Below are positions 1 through 8,345 of a DNA stretch of 64,000 nucleotides, in pieces; the first letter of the stretch is position 1; every line of letters starts with the position of its first letter. Origin of the DNA: Lutimaribacter pacificus (GTDB taxonomy: Bacteria > Pseudomonadota > Alphaproteobacteria > Rhodobacterales > Rhodobacteraceae); assembly GCF_900142185.1 (NCBI RefSeq), contig NZ_FQZZ01000007.1, positions 142,955 to 206,954 of the forward strand. The letters are read 5' to 3'. A model generated the notes under the pieces. That model did not search any database. It was not told the DNA's origin and saw only the letters and a program-made list of their open reading frames with translations. A program made the translations under genes and the position numbers.

Positions 1-101
1 AAGACACCCTGAATGATGGCAGCGCCAAGACAAATCAGCAGACAAATGGCCGTAAACCTGTTGCGCTTGCCGGAACGTTTCAGGCGCTCGACAGGCGACA
101 T
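1..101 (-). CDS. N-terminus of a membrane-anchored protein (runs off the left edge)
   Basis: Only the first 33 codons are inside the window, read leftwards from an ATG at 101-99. A G-rich tract just upstream (AGGGGGGGG-like, bases 103-114) can serve as ribosome binding site. The peptide starts with a basic stretch (MSPVERLKRSGKRNRF) followed by a hydrophobic segment (TAICLLICLGAAIIQG), as expected for a signal anchor or first transmembrane helix with a cytoplasmic N-terminus. It is divergent from the mmgE operon. No family can be named from so short a piece; a small transporter subunit would fit the neighbourhood but that is only a guess. Confidence 0.5.
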   Translation of the reverse strand, partial: MSPVERLKRSGKRNRFTAICLLICLGAAIIQGV

Positions 102-610
102 CTGCCCCCCCTTTTCCGAAGGCGCTCGTTGTGTCTGTGACGCAACGGCAGATGCGGTCTTTCATGGCACGACGGCGGAAATGCGATGCCGACAATTTCC
201 CATTCACAGGCAAGGACACACAAGGTGCTCATCTTGTCGGCGCAGGGCGGACTAGCCCGGATTTGTGGTGGCACTGACCGCCTTGGTTCCGGGCCTCCGA
301 GGATACATCGTCTGGCGGTCAATGACACAACGATGCCTCGAAATGTCTCTCCGCACATGCGTGCTTGTCTGCCCGACTTTTCACGCCGATACCCTCAACC
401 ACGTCTGTTCTTCTTTCCGAAGTTCTACGGTCACGTCCAACGCCCGATCCTGCACGGAAACAGAGGAAGGATGAGCACCCAGAATATCCAACGGCAGCAA
501 GGATCACAACGCAAGCATCCCGCTCCAACACATATGTGCGAAAGAGTGGGGCCGAGAGTTGATAGCGCCCGCCTTGATGAGGCAATATGCAGTGTCAGAG
601 AAAGAAGTGG
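102..610. other. Divergent intergenic region
   Basis: About 510 bases lie between the leftward membrane gene and mmgE. No reading frame here has convincing start, codon use or family motifs. It contains an 8-bp inverted repeat (TGACCGCC at 275-282, GGCGGTCA at 314-321) and the palindrome CACATATGTG at 529-538. It probably holds both promoters. Confidence 0.5.
529..538. promoter_or_regulatory. CACATATGTG palindrome, candidate operator upstream of mmgE
   Basis: A perfect 10-bp palindrome lies 73 bases before the mmgE start. The identical sequence occurs at 5830-5839 in the other intergenic region around the iclR gene. A shared operator for the IclR protein encoded between them is an inference from position only. 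Confidence 0.35.
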
Positions 611-2041
611 ATGATCAGCGATTTCACCATCCGTTTGTCGCGGTTCGTCGCCGCGCCGCACCGGCTGAGCGTTGCAGACGCCGAGCAGGCCGCGCTTTGC
701 GTTGAGGATACCATAGCCGCCATCTATGGCGGGTGGCATGAACCGGTGGTTCGCCGGCTGGCGGCGCTTGACGCGGGCGGACCGGCAGTCCCGGCAGGAG
801 CTGCTGAAGGTGGCAGTCCCGAACAGGCCGCGTTCCTGAACGCGGTTGCCGGTCATGCGCTCGATTTCGACGATGTCCATACGGTCAGCGTCACCCATCC
901 CAGTGTTGTAATCGTGTCGGCGCTGCTGGCCACCGTGGATGTCCGGCCGGACACGGCCGGCCGCATTGCCCCCGCGCTTGCGGTCGGAACAGCCGTCAAT
1001 GTCGCGCTCGGTCAGATCCTGGGTTTTGGCCACTACAACAAGGGCTGGCACGCAACGTCGACCATCGGGGTTCTGGCATCGGCGGCAGCGGTCGCGCATC
1101 AGCTTGGGCTCGACGACGACGCAGTCCGCAACGCCCTGTCCCTGGCCGCGTCGCTGGCCGGGGGAATGCAGATCAATTTCGGCGCCATGGCGAAACCGAT
1201 CCAGGCCGGAAACGCCGCCCTTGTCGGATTGCGGGCCACCCGGATGGCCGAGGCCGGCATCACGGGCGCCCCGGACATCTTCGCGGCGCGCGGCTTCTTC
1301 GACCTTTATGCCGGCCCGGACGGGATTGCGGCCGACCCCGCAGCGGTGGAACCGCGGATCGATCTGGGCACGGTGTCCCGCAAGCTGTATCCCTGCTGCT
1401 ACCTCACCCACAGGATGATCGCCGCCGGGCGGCACCTTCACGCCGAACGCGGCGGCGAGGCGGTGCCCGAAGGATCGGTGATTGAAATGACAGTGCCCGA
1501 AAGCGTCATGGTCCCGTTGCATGTCACCGACCCCAAAGATGGAATGCAGGCCAAGTTCTGTGCCGCCTATACGCTCGCCGTGGCCCTGCAGCAGGGCCAG
1601 GTCGGGCTGGTGGATTTCGAAGGGGACAGCCCCCATCGCCCCGCGGTGCGCCGGCTTATGGACATGGTGCATATCCAAACCATGCCGGAAGCGGGGCGGG
1701 ATCACGCTGGCGTGGACCATGGGACGGTCCATGTCCGCCTGCGCAAAGGGAACGTAACCCTGGCCGAAACCTCGGTCGCGGCGCACCCCGGCTCTCCCTC
1801 GGATCCGGCAACCCCTGCCGCGATCGGCGACAAAATCGCCGATTGCCTCGGAAAATATCGCAGGGACGGGGGCGCGGCGCCCTCTGCCAGTGCGTTCCGC
1901 CGGGATCTGCGCACGCGGCTGCATCTGCCGCCACTGCGAGAGGCGTCGGCCCCCGACGGGCAAAAAAACCATGCGCGGCAGGACAAGCCCGTGAAGGAAA
2001 TGTCCAGCGCCGATCAAACACCGTCTGAAAGGACCGTCTGA
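611..2041 (+). CDS. MmgE/PrpD family protein
   Basis: A 476-residue protein of the MmgE/PrpD family, whose characterised members include 2-methylcitrate dehydratase, cis-aconitate decarboxylase and iminodisuccinate epimerase. The family-typical segment GWHATSTIG is at about residues 144-152, preceded by HALDFDDVH and followed by a C-terminal half with an RKLYPCCYLTH motif. The ATG at 611 is preferred over an in-frame codon at 587 because a purine-rich AGAAAGAAG tract lies just before it. Its stop overlaps the start of the next acyl-CoA dehydrogenase gene (TGATG), so it heads an mmgE-acd-acd operon. In this setting it probably hydrates, dehydrates or isomerises a polycarboxylic intermediate. 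The substrate cannot be assigned. Confidence 0.85.
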   Translation: MISDFTIRLSRFVAAPHRLSVADAEQAALCVEDTIAAIYGGWHEPVVRRLAALDAGGPAVPAGAAEGGSPEQAAFLNAVAGHALDFDDVHTVSVTHPSVVIVSALLATVDVRPDTAGRIAPALAVGTAVNVALGQILGFGHYNKGWHATSTIGVLASAAAVAHQLGLDDDAVRNALSLAASLAGGMQINFGAMAKPIQAGNAALVGLRATRMAEAGITGAPDIFAARGFFDLYAGPDGIAADPAAVEPRIDLGTVSRKLYPCCYLTHRMIAAGRHLHAERGGEAVPEGSVIEMTVPESVMVPLHVTDPKDGMQAKFCAAYTLAVALQQGQVGLVDFEGDSPHRPAVRRLMDMVHIQTMPEAGRDHAGVDHGTVHVRLRKGNVTLAETSVAAHPGSPSDPATPAAIGDKIADCLGKYRRDGGAAPSASAFRRDLRTRLHLPPLREASAPDGQKNHARQDKPVKEMSSADQTPSERTV

Positions 2042-3099
2042 TGGAATCGATGATTCATGACATGGCAGAGCGACTGTTCCGCGACCATGTCACCCACCGC
2101 ATGCGCGAAGACGCCGCCTCGGGACAATGCCCCGAGGCGCTCTGGACGCAGATCGAGGAGGCAGGGTTAACCATGGCGCTGGTGCCAGAGGACGCAGGCG
2201 GTTTCGGCGTGCCACCGGCCGAGGCGCTCGGTCTTGTGCGTATTGTCGGGGCGCATGGCCTGCCCTTGCCTCTGGCTGAAACCCTGATCGCAAACGCCGT
2301 TCTGGCGGCCGCGAATATGGCCCTTCCCGGTGGCAGGCTGACCATCGCCGAAGGCGAAGCGCTGCGGTTGGAACGGCGCGGCAAGAAGATCCATGCGAGC
2401 GGGCATCTGACACTGGTGCCCTTTGCCCGCTGGGCGAACCGGATCGTGACCATTGGCGTCCTGGACGGTGTCGATCACGTCCTGTCCCTGCCGGTGAAGG
2501 ATCTGATCGTTGACCCGGCGCAGGATTTTGCCGGGATGCCACGCGACGACATCGAACTCGATTATACCCTGACAGAGACCGATGTCACCCCCTTGCCACG
2601 ACCCGTGGGAGGGATGCGCGGGCTTGGTGCACTTATCCGCAGTCTTGCCACCACCGGGGCGATGGAGACCATCCTGAAGATGAGCGTTCAATACGCCAAC
2701 GACCGGGTGCAGTTCGGACGGCCAATCGGCAGGTTCCAGGCGATCCAGCACAATCTTGCGACAATGGCCGGAGAAACCGCAGCCTCGCGCACGGCCGCCG
2801 AGATGGCGGCCGGCAGCTATGACACACCGGCCTTTGCGCTGGCCGTTGCCGCCGCCAAGGCCCGCGCCGGAGAAGCGGCCGAGAAGGTCGGGGCCCTGGC
2901 CCACCAGATTCACGGGGCCATCGGTTATACCCAGGAACACGCGCTTCACCATTTCACCAAACGGATTTGGGGCTGGCGTGACGAGTTCGGCACCGAGCTT
3001 GACTGGACCAGGGAACTTGGGCGGGCCGCCCTGTCGAGCCCCCACGACACCTTCTGGCATTTCATCACAGACAGCGCTGCAAAAGGGACCCAGGCATGA
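2041..3099 (+). CDS. Acyl-CoA dehydrogenase, smaller partner subunit
   Basis: A 352-residue acyl-CoA dehydrogenase-fold protein that oxidises acyl-CoA at C2-C3 with FAD and passes electrons to ETF. The C-terminal helical domain is clear: RVQFGRPIGRFQAIQHNLA at about 222-240 and HQIHGAIGYTQEH at about 289-301. The N-terminal and middle domains are short and lack the usual FAD-contacting SEPxxGSD motif. Such reduced subunits typically pair with a full-length partner in alpha2-beta2 dehydrogenases, as in steroid side-chain catabolism (FadE26-FadE27 type). The next gene starts inside its stop codon (ATGA overlap), which supports a heteromeric enzyme. Confidence 0.85.
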   Translation: MESMIHDMAERLFRDHVTHRMREDAASGQCPEALWTQIEEAGLTMALVPEDAGGFGVPPAEALGLVRIVGAHGLPLPLAETLIANAVLAAANMALPGGRLTIAEGEALRLERRGKKIHASGHLTLVPFARWANRIVTIGVLDGVDHVLSLPVKDLIVDPAQDFAGMPRDDIELDYTLTETDVTPLPRPVGGMRGLGALIRSLATTGAMETILKMSVQYANDRVQFGRPIGRFQAIQHNLATMAGETAASRTAAEMAAGSYDTPAFALAVAAAKARAGEAAEKVGALAHQIHGAIGYTQEHALHHFTKRIWGWRDEFGTELDWTRELGRAALSSPHDTFWHFITDSAAKGTQA

Positions 3100-4244
3100 C
3101 CCTCACCGCTTTTTCTCCCCCCCCGCCCGGCGCCGACTATGACGACCTCCGGCAAGAGGTCCGCGCGTTCCTGGCCGACGAACTGGCCGATTTCCCGCCC
3201 ATAAAACGCGCGCAGTCGTGGAATGGGTTCAGCCGTGATTTTTCACGAAAGCTGGCGCAGCGCGGCTGGGTCGGCATGACCTTCCCAAAGGAATACGGCG
3301 GCCACGCGCGCAGCGCGCTTGAGCGGTATGTCGTGTCCGAAGAGCTACTGGCCGCCGGTGCCCCGGTGATTTCGCACTGGATCGCAGATCGGCAGAGCGG
3401 TCCGCTCATACTTGCCAAGGGCACCGACGATCAGAAACGCCGGATCGTGCCGCGCATCGCCGCGGGCGAACTGTGTTTCTGCATCGGGATGAGCGAGCCG
3501 GATTCCGGCTCGGACCTGGCGGCGACGCGCACGATGGCCACCGAGGTCGACGGGGGGTTCCGGATCAACGGCACGAAGGTCTGGACGACCTATGCGCATG
3601 TCGCCGATTACATGATCCTGTTCTGCCGCACCGGCAAGAGCGACGACCGCCACGGCGGGATGAGCCAATTTCTGGTCGATCTCAAGGCCACCGACAACAT
3701 TCAGATCACCCCGATCATCGACTTGGGCGGTGAGCATCATTTCAACCAGGTGGTATTCGACGATACCTTTTTGCCCTCCGATGCGCTGCTGGGCGAAAAG
3801 GGCGAGGGCTGGTCGCAGGTCATGAGCGAACTGGCGTTCGAGCGCAGCGGCCCCGAGCGGTTCCTGTCGTCGTTTGCCCTGATCGAGGAACTGATCCGAT
3901 TGCTGCGCGACGACGCAACCGAAGCGCAGCAGGCCGAGATTGGCCGTTTGTCCGCGCATCTGATGGTGCTGCGGCAGATGTCACGATCGGTGGCCGGAAT
4001 GTTGAACGAAGGAGAGAACCCGTCACTTCAGGCTGCCATTGTCAAGGATCTGGGAGCGCTTTTCGAACAGGACATTCCGCGCCTGGCCCGAAGTCTTGTG
4101 TCGCGCCCGGCGGTGCCTGGCGGGAGCGATAGCTATGCGGCTGTTCTGGCGTATACCGAACTCGCCGTTCCGTCGTTTTCGTTGCGCGGCGGCACACGCG
4201 AAATTCTTCGCGGTATCATTGCGCGGGGACTCGGACTGAGATGA
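3096..4244 (+). CDS. Acyl-CoA dehydrogenase, larger partner subunit
   Basis: A 382-residue acyl-CoA dehydrogenase with the FAD-contact motif MSEPDSGSDLAATR at about 131-144, NGTKVWTTYAHVADY shortly after, and the C-terminal GGTREILRGIIARGLGL end. A Glu in SGPERFLSS lies where LCAD/isovaleryl-type enzymes carry the catalytic base; this is alignment by eye. It overlaps the preceding dehydrogenase gene by four bases and is most likely the FAD-binding subunit of a two-gene enzyme. It ends convergently to iclR, with only about 40 bases between. Confidence 0.9.
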   Translation: MTLTAFSPPPPGADYDDLRQEVRAFLADELADFPPIKRAQSWNGFSRDFSRKLAQRGWVGMTFPKEYGGHARSALERYVVSEELLAAGAPVISHWIADRQSGPLILAKGTDDQKRRIVPRIAAGELCFCIGMSEPDSGSDLAATRTMATEVDGGFRINGTKVWTTYAHVADYMILFCRTGKSDDRHGGMSQFLVDLKATDNIQITPIIDLGGEHHFNQVVFDDTFLPSDALLGEKGEGWSQVMSELAFERSGPERFLSSFALIEELIRLLRDDATEAQQAEIGRLSAHLMVLRQMSRSVAGMLNEGENPSLQAAIVKDLGALFEQDIPRLARSLVSRPAVPGGSDSYAAVLAYTELAVPSFSLRGGTREILRGIIARGLGLR

Positions 4245-4284
4245 TCCCGCCTGCGGAATGACAACAACGGCGGGCGGCACACGT

Positions 4285-5109
4285 CTAGTGCCGGCCGGTT
4301 TCCCCAACCTCCGAACGATAGCCGAGTGCTCGGGAGAGCTGTTCAGCGGCCGTTTTGGCAGCGGCAACATATCGCTTCTTGTTACGCTTGGCGCGCTCCA
4401 GAGGAGCACCAATCACCAATGCTCCTGCCAAGTGTCCGTCGGCGCGAAAGACCGGAACCCCGAACCCCGCTGCATCTACATGCGCGGTTCCAGCTGTACT
4501 GGAATACCCGGTTTTGCGAATCTCCGAAATTAACCCGCGCAGTTCATTTTCATCGGTGATCGAATTAGGCGTCAGCGGCTTTAATTCAGTGCGCCGAAAA
4601 TAATCGTCCAGTTCCTGCTGCGTGTCAAAGGCCAGCATGACCAGCCCCGATGCCGAACAGAACAATGGCCGGTTGATCCCCTGTTGGGCGACATACCGAA
4701 CGGGCTGGGGGCTTTCGATGACCGACGAATAAATGACTTTCTCGCCGTCCCGGACAGCAAACAGGATGGTTTCACCGGTCTGGTTAACCACATCATTCAT
4801 CACCCCGCGCAGGACCGATTCGAACGGGTGGTTGGTCAGAATTGACTGGGCGAACTGAAAAATCCTCGGACCCAGAAAGTAATTGTCTTCCTCGCGCATC
4901 AGATACCCCTTCTCGGTGAGGGGCCGAAGCAGCACCAGCAAACTGCTCTTGGGGCAATCAATCGCGATGCTGAGTTCCGAAAGAGACATGTGACGTTTGC
5001 AGCGCGCCAAAAGATCGAACAACGCAAGGATACGCGTCAAGGACCGGGGCCCTTCCGATGTGCGCCCGGCGGCTTCGGCTGGGCCAGATTGCGCGGTTTT
5101 CATAGTCAT
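4285..5109 (-). CDS. IclR family transcriptional regulator
   Basis: A 274-residue IclR-type regulator. An N-terminal winged helix-turn-helix (residues about 22-80, with SLTRILALFDLLA and LSELSIAIDCPKSSLLVLL) is followed by the IclR ligand-binding domain (FAVRDGEKVIYSSV, RPLFCSASGLVMLA, GFGVPVFRADGHLAGALVIGAP). Such proteins sense small organic acids or aromatic acids and control neighbouring catabolic operons. The start at 5109 is followed by a second ATG at 5103, which has a better spacing to GGAG. It is downstream of a maoC-like gene on the same strand and lies between two operons that share the CACATATGTG palindrome, so it is the best local candidate for their regulator. Confidence 0.92.
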   Translation of the reverse strand: MTMKTAQSGPAEAAGRTSEGPRSLTRILALFDLLARCKRHMSLSELSIAIDCPKSSLLVLLRPLTEKGYLMREEDNYFLGPRIFQFAQSILTNHPFESVLRGVMNDVVNQTGETILFAVRDGEKVIYSSVIESPQPVRYVAQQGINRPLFCSASGLVMLAFDTQQELDDYFRRTELKPLTPNSITDENELRGLISEIRKTGYSSTAGTAHVDAAGFGVPVFRADGHLAGALVIGAPLERAKRNKKRYVAAAKTAAEQLSRALGYRSEVGETGRH

Positions 5110-5137
5110 GTCTCCAGTGCCGCTATCCGGAACAGGC

Positions 5138-5620
5138 CTATGCCTTTCCTGGCTCTTTATCCGTCATGCGGGCCTTGATCATCCGCAACGGCGTATACTC
5201 CAATACCTGTTCTCCGGTTTGCTTGAACACCTTGTTTCGCGTCCGCACCAATCCGCGGTTCGGACGGCTCTTCGACCGGCGCGATTCTGTTACCTCGACC
5301 TCACAATGGATGGTGTCCCCGGCAAATGTGGGCCCCATGACCTTCAGTTCCATGTCCAGAAAGGCAAAGCCGGTATGTTGCATTGTGGATTGGGTCAAGA
5401 GCCCTTCCATAAAGGTATAGACCAGCGCACCGGGCGCGGCGAAACCGGGGATATTGGATTCCTTCTCTCGGAAGTCACGATTGATGAACAAGACCTCAAG
5501 CATGCCGGTAACACTTACAAAATTCGTGATATCGGTTTCGGTGACGGTGCGGCCAATGGTCCGAAACCTGCGCCCCACTGGCAAATCTTCATAACAAAAC
5601 CCGAGTCCTACAGTTTCCAT
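5138..5620 (-). CDS. MaoC-like hot-dog protein lacking the usual catalytic dyad
   Basis: About 160 residues with the hot-dog layout of MaoC-like enoyl-CoA hydratases: YEDLPVGRRFRTIGRTVTE at the N-terminus, then GFAAPGALVYTFMEGL and a beta-rich second half (VMGPTFAGDTIHCEVEV). The usual hydratase signature TGDxNPxH is replaced by TGMLEVLF, so the Asp and His normally needed for hydration are not seen. It may bind or hydrolyse CoA esters or be a partner subunit. The ATG at 5620 is chosen, with AAGGGA ten bases upstream; an in-frame TTG lies at 5629. It probably shares a transcript with iclR. Confidence 0.8.
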   Translation of the reverse strand: METVGLGFCYEDLPVGRRFRTIGRTVTETDITNFVSVTGMLEVLFINRDFREKESNIPGFAAPGALVYTFMEGLLTQSTMQHTGFAFLDMELKVMGPTFAGDTIHCEVEVTESRRSKSRPNRGLVRTRNKVFKQTGEQVLEYTPLRMIKARMTDKEPGKA

Positions 5621-5940
5621 TTCGCACAATTCCCTTGATCAGTTCCATTTTCTGAGAGGGTTCGGCCACATCTGTCCTGCGCCCGGAACACGCCCCGGTT
5701 CCTTCACGTTAGGCGGCAAGCTCCGCAGCAATCAATCGACTGCCTCGTTTTTGCGGCTTTCACGTCGATTGAGCACATTCTTGATGAATCGCATTCTTCG
5801 CTCCAGTGGCCCCTTTTTCCACGCCACAGCACATATGTGGTTTTACGCGGCTGGTGCCGGATAGCGTTTGGGACATACCGAACGCGTACCTTACCTTTTT
5901 GTGAACAGGCGCCAAATGCCATGACCCGAAGAGGACCAGC
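5621..5940. other. Divergent promoter region between maoC-iclR and the acd-TRAP operon
   Basis: 320 bases without a credible gene. It separates the leftward maoC/iclR pair from the rightward dehydrogenase-transport operon and carries the palindrome CACATATGTG at 5830-5839. Nothing else was recognised. Confidence 0.5.
5830..5839. promoter_or_regulatory. CACATATGTG palindrome, candidate operator
   Basis: Second copy of the perfect 10-bp palindrome seen at 529-538. It lies about 100 bases before the acyl-CoA dehydrogenase gene at 5941 and about 210 bases before the maoC-like gene on the other strand, so it could control both directions. Binding by the local IclR protein is inferred. Confidence 0.4.
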
Positions 5941-7053
5941 ATGAATTTCGGCTTTTCCGACGAACACGATGCCATACGCGACACGCTGGCACGAATGCTG
6001 AGCGATCACGCCACTCTCGCGGTGGCGCATGACTGTCTTGAGGCTGCCGACGGGTTCGATTCCGCAACCTGGACCGCCTTGGCGGACGGCGGATGGCTGG
6101 GCCTTGCAATTGCCGAAGACTACGGGGGGGCGGCGATGGGGGCGATCGAACTGGCCATTGTCGCCGAAGAGATCGGCCGTAGCCTGGCCGCCATACCTTT
6201 TGGCCCGGTTCTTGGCCTGGCGATCCCCGCGATTCAGGACTTGGGCACGCAAAGCCAAAGGGAAAATCTGCTTCCCCGGATCGCCGAAGGCCGCATGATC
6301 GTTACCGTCGCGCTTGCCGAGGATGGAGGGTCTGCACCGGAACGGGTCTCGGCAAAAGTGCTGCAGGATCGCCTTTCGGGACGGAAATCGCCAGTTTCGT
6401 TCGCATCCGATGCGTCATTCGCGATCGTCGCCGCCCTGGACGAAGGCGGCACCGCGCGCCTTTATCTGGCGGATCTTTCGGACCCCTCGGTGTCGATCAG
6501 CGCGCTGGATGCGATCGACCGCACCCGTCCGACGTCCGAGATCGTCTTTCACGACACGCCGGTTGAACTGCTTCCCGGGTCCGATCCCGCAGCGATCCGG
6601 ACTCTTCTGGACGGCGCCGCAGTGTTGGCCGCCTTCGAACAGATCGGCCTGGCCGAGCGGGCGCTTTTCCTGACCAGAGACTATGCCTGCGAGCGGCAGG
6701 CGTTCGGACGCCAGATCGGCAGTTTTCAGGCGGTCAAGCACCGGCTCGCGGACATGTTCGCCAAGATCGAGCTGGCACGGTCCAATGCTTTTTTCGGCGC
6801 CTGGGCGCTGGCGAGCGGGGATGAACGGCTGTCCGAAGCGGCGGCGGTAGCACGCCTCGCGGCTCTCGATGCAGTGCAATTCACCACTGAGGAATCGGTG
6901 CAGCTTCACGGTGGGATCGGGTTCACCTGGGCGGCCGACCCGCATTTGTTTCTGCGGCGAGGATGGCAGTTGAAGGCCGAACTCGGCCTGGCCGATTTGT
7001 GGCGCGAGCGGCTGCTTTGCAATCTGGCGGACGGCCAAAGGGCCGCGAACTGA
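5941..7053 (+). CDS. Acyl-CoA dehydrogenase (first of a pair)
   Basis: A 370-residue acyl-CoA dehydrogenase. It begins with MNFGFSDEHDAIRDTLARML, has DGGWLGLAIAEDYGGA in the N-terminal helical domain, and a C-terminal domain with RQAFGRQIGSFQAVKHRLAD at about 251-270 and QLHGGIGFTW at about 321. The SEPxxGSD FAD motif of the middle domain is replaced by ALAEDGGSAPE. This is typical of the smaller member of heteromeric dehydrogenases. The next gene, only ten bases downstream, encodes a full-length partner. It heads the operon that goes on to the TAXI-TRAP transporter. Confidence 0.88.
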   Translation: MNFGFSDEHDAIRDTLARMLSDHATLAVAHDCLEAADGFDSATWTALADGGWLGLAIAEDYGGAAMGAIELAIVAEEIGRSLAAIPFGPVLGLAIPAIQDLGTQSQRENLLPRIAEGRMIVTVALAEDGGSAPERVSAKVLQDRLSGRKSPVSFASDASFAIVAALDEGGTARLYLADLSDPSVSISALDAIDRTRPTSEIVFHDTPVELLPGSDPAAIRTLLDGAAVLAAFEQIGLAERALFLTRDYACERQAFGRQIGSFQAVKHRLADMFAKIELARSNAFFGAWALASGDERLSEAAAVARLAALDAVQFTTEESVQLHGGIGFTWAADPHLFLRRGWQLKAELGLADLWRERLLCNLADGQRAAN

Positions 7054-7063
7054 CAAGGACAAA

Positions 7064-8296
7064 GTGCAGATGGATTTCAGCGACAGCCCGGAAGAAGCCG
7101 CGTTCCGCGCCAAGGCGCGCGACTGGCTTGATGCCACCGCGACCCGCCGCAATGGAAGCGAAAAGGCCCAGGACCATTTCATGGCCCGCGACGCCGACGA
7201 AGTTGCCCGTGCGCGCGACTGGCAGGCACGAAAGGCCGACGCAGGCTGGGCGGGGCTGACATGGCCCCGTGCTTTCGGTGGGCGTGACGCCACTCCGATC
7301 GAGCAAGTGATCTGGAATCAAGAGGAAGGGCGCTACGCCGTCCCGCCCAACGTCTTTCTGATCGGGATCGGGCTGGTCGGGCCTACGGTCATGATCCACG
7401 GCACCGAAGACCAGAAAACAAGATTCCTGCCCCGGGCTCTCACGGGCGAAGACATCTGGTGCCAACTTTTTTCCGAACCCGCCGCCGGGTCCGATTTGGC
7501 CGGTATCCGCACCCGTGCACGCCGCGAAGACGACGAATGGGTGATCTCCGGTCAGAAGGTTTGGACCTCGGGGGCGCATTATTCCACTCACGGCATCCTG
7601 CTGGCGCGCACCGATCCACAGGTGCCCAAGCACAAGGGAATGACCATGTTCCTTGTGGACATGTCCGACCCGGCCATCGAAACCCGTCCTATTCGCCAGA
7701 TTTCGGGCAGCTCCAGTTTCAACGAAGTGTTCATCGACAACCTGCGCGTGCCAGACAGCGCCCGCTTGGGCGGTGTATCCGAAGGGTGGAAAGTGGCGCT
7801 GACCACACTCATGAACGAACGGTTCAGTATTTCCGTCGGCCGGGCCAGTGGCGGTGCGCGGGCCGAGGAATTGATTGATCTGGCTACCCGTGTCGAACGG
7901 AACGGTCGCCCGGCCATCGAGGACGACGAGGTGCGCGCGCGCATTGCCGATTTCATCGCGCGTCAACGCGGACTGGAATTCACCTCTTACCGGGTCATGA
8001 CGTCGCTTTCGCGCGGCCAGGCACCGGGTGAAGAGGGCTCGATCGGCAAGCTGTTGCTGGGCAAGCTGCGGCAGGAAATGGGCGCTTTCGGGATGGATCT
8101 GGCGGGAACTTCGGCGGGCATATCAGCCAAGGTCGGGGATGACGTGGCGCGCTGGCGAAACGAATACCTGACCGCGCCGGGCAACCGGATCGCGGGGGGA
8201 TCGGACGAGATCCAGCGCACGATCATTGGCGAACGCATTCTCGGGCTGCCGCCTGAAATACGCGTCGACAAGGATGTCGCGTTTTCAGAGCTTTGA
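7064..8296 (+). CDS. Acyl-CoA dehydrogenase (second of a pair)
   Basis: A roughly 410-residue acyl-CoA dehydrogenase with GWAGLTWPRAFGGRD near residue 65, the FAD motif FSEPAAGSDLAGIRTRA at about 137-153, SGQKVWTSGAHYSTHGILLARTD, and the C-terminal GGSDEIQRTIIGERILGLP. The first possible start is a GTG at 7064; an ATG two codons later (7070) fits the AAGGA at 7055-7059 equally well. It follows its partner dehydrogenase closely and probably forms an alpha2-beta2 enzyme with it. Confidence 0.9.
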   Translation: MQMDFSDSPEEAAFRAKARDWLDATATRRNGSEKAQDHFMARDADEVARARDWQARKADAGWAGLTWPRAFGGRDATPIEQVIWNQEEGRYAVPPNVFLIGIGLVGPTVMIHGTEDQKTRFLPRALTGEDIWCQLFSEPAAGSDLAGIRTRARREDDEWVISGQKVWTSGAHYSTHGILLARTDPQVPKHKGMTMFLVDMSDPAIETRPIRQISGSSSFNEVFIDNLRVPDSARLGGVSEGWKVALTTLMNERFSISVGRASGGARAEELIDLATRVERNGRPAIEDDEVRARIADFIARQRGLEFTSYRVMTSLSRGQAPGEEGSIGKLLLGKLRQEMGAFGMDLAGTSAGISAKVGDDVARWRNEYLTAPGNRIAGGSDEIQRTIIGERILGLPPEIRVDKDVAFSEL

Positions 8297-8345
8297 TCTG
8301 AATGGGCGCCACCCGGGACCAACGACCAACAAGGAGGAGAATATC

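Noticed and set aside
186..614. 142-codon open frame before mmgE
   Set aside because: No ribosome binding site, no motifs, overlaps the candidate operator and runs into the mmgE start in another frame.
431..2017. Long open frame of 528 codons on the minus strand
   Set aside because: Antisense shadow of the mmgE/prpD gene. The protein is rich in Arg/His/Gly, has no family motif, and GC-rich codons of the real gene explain the lack of stops.
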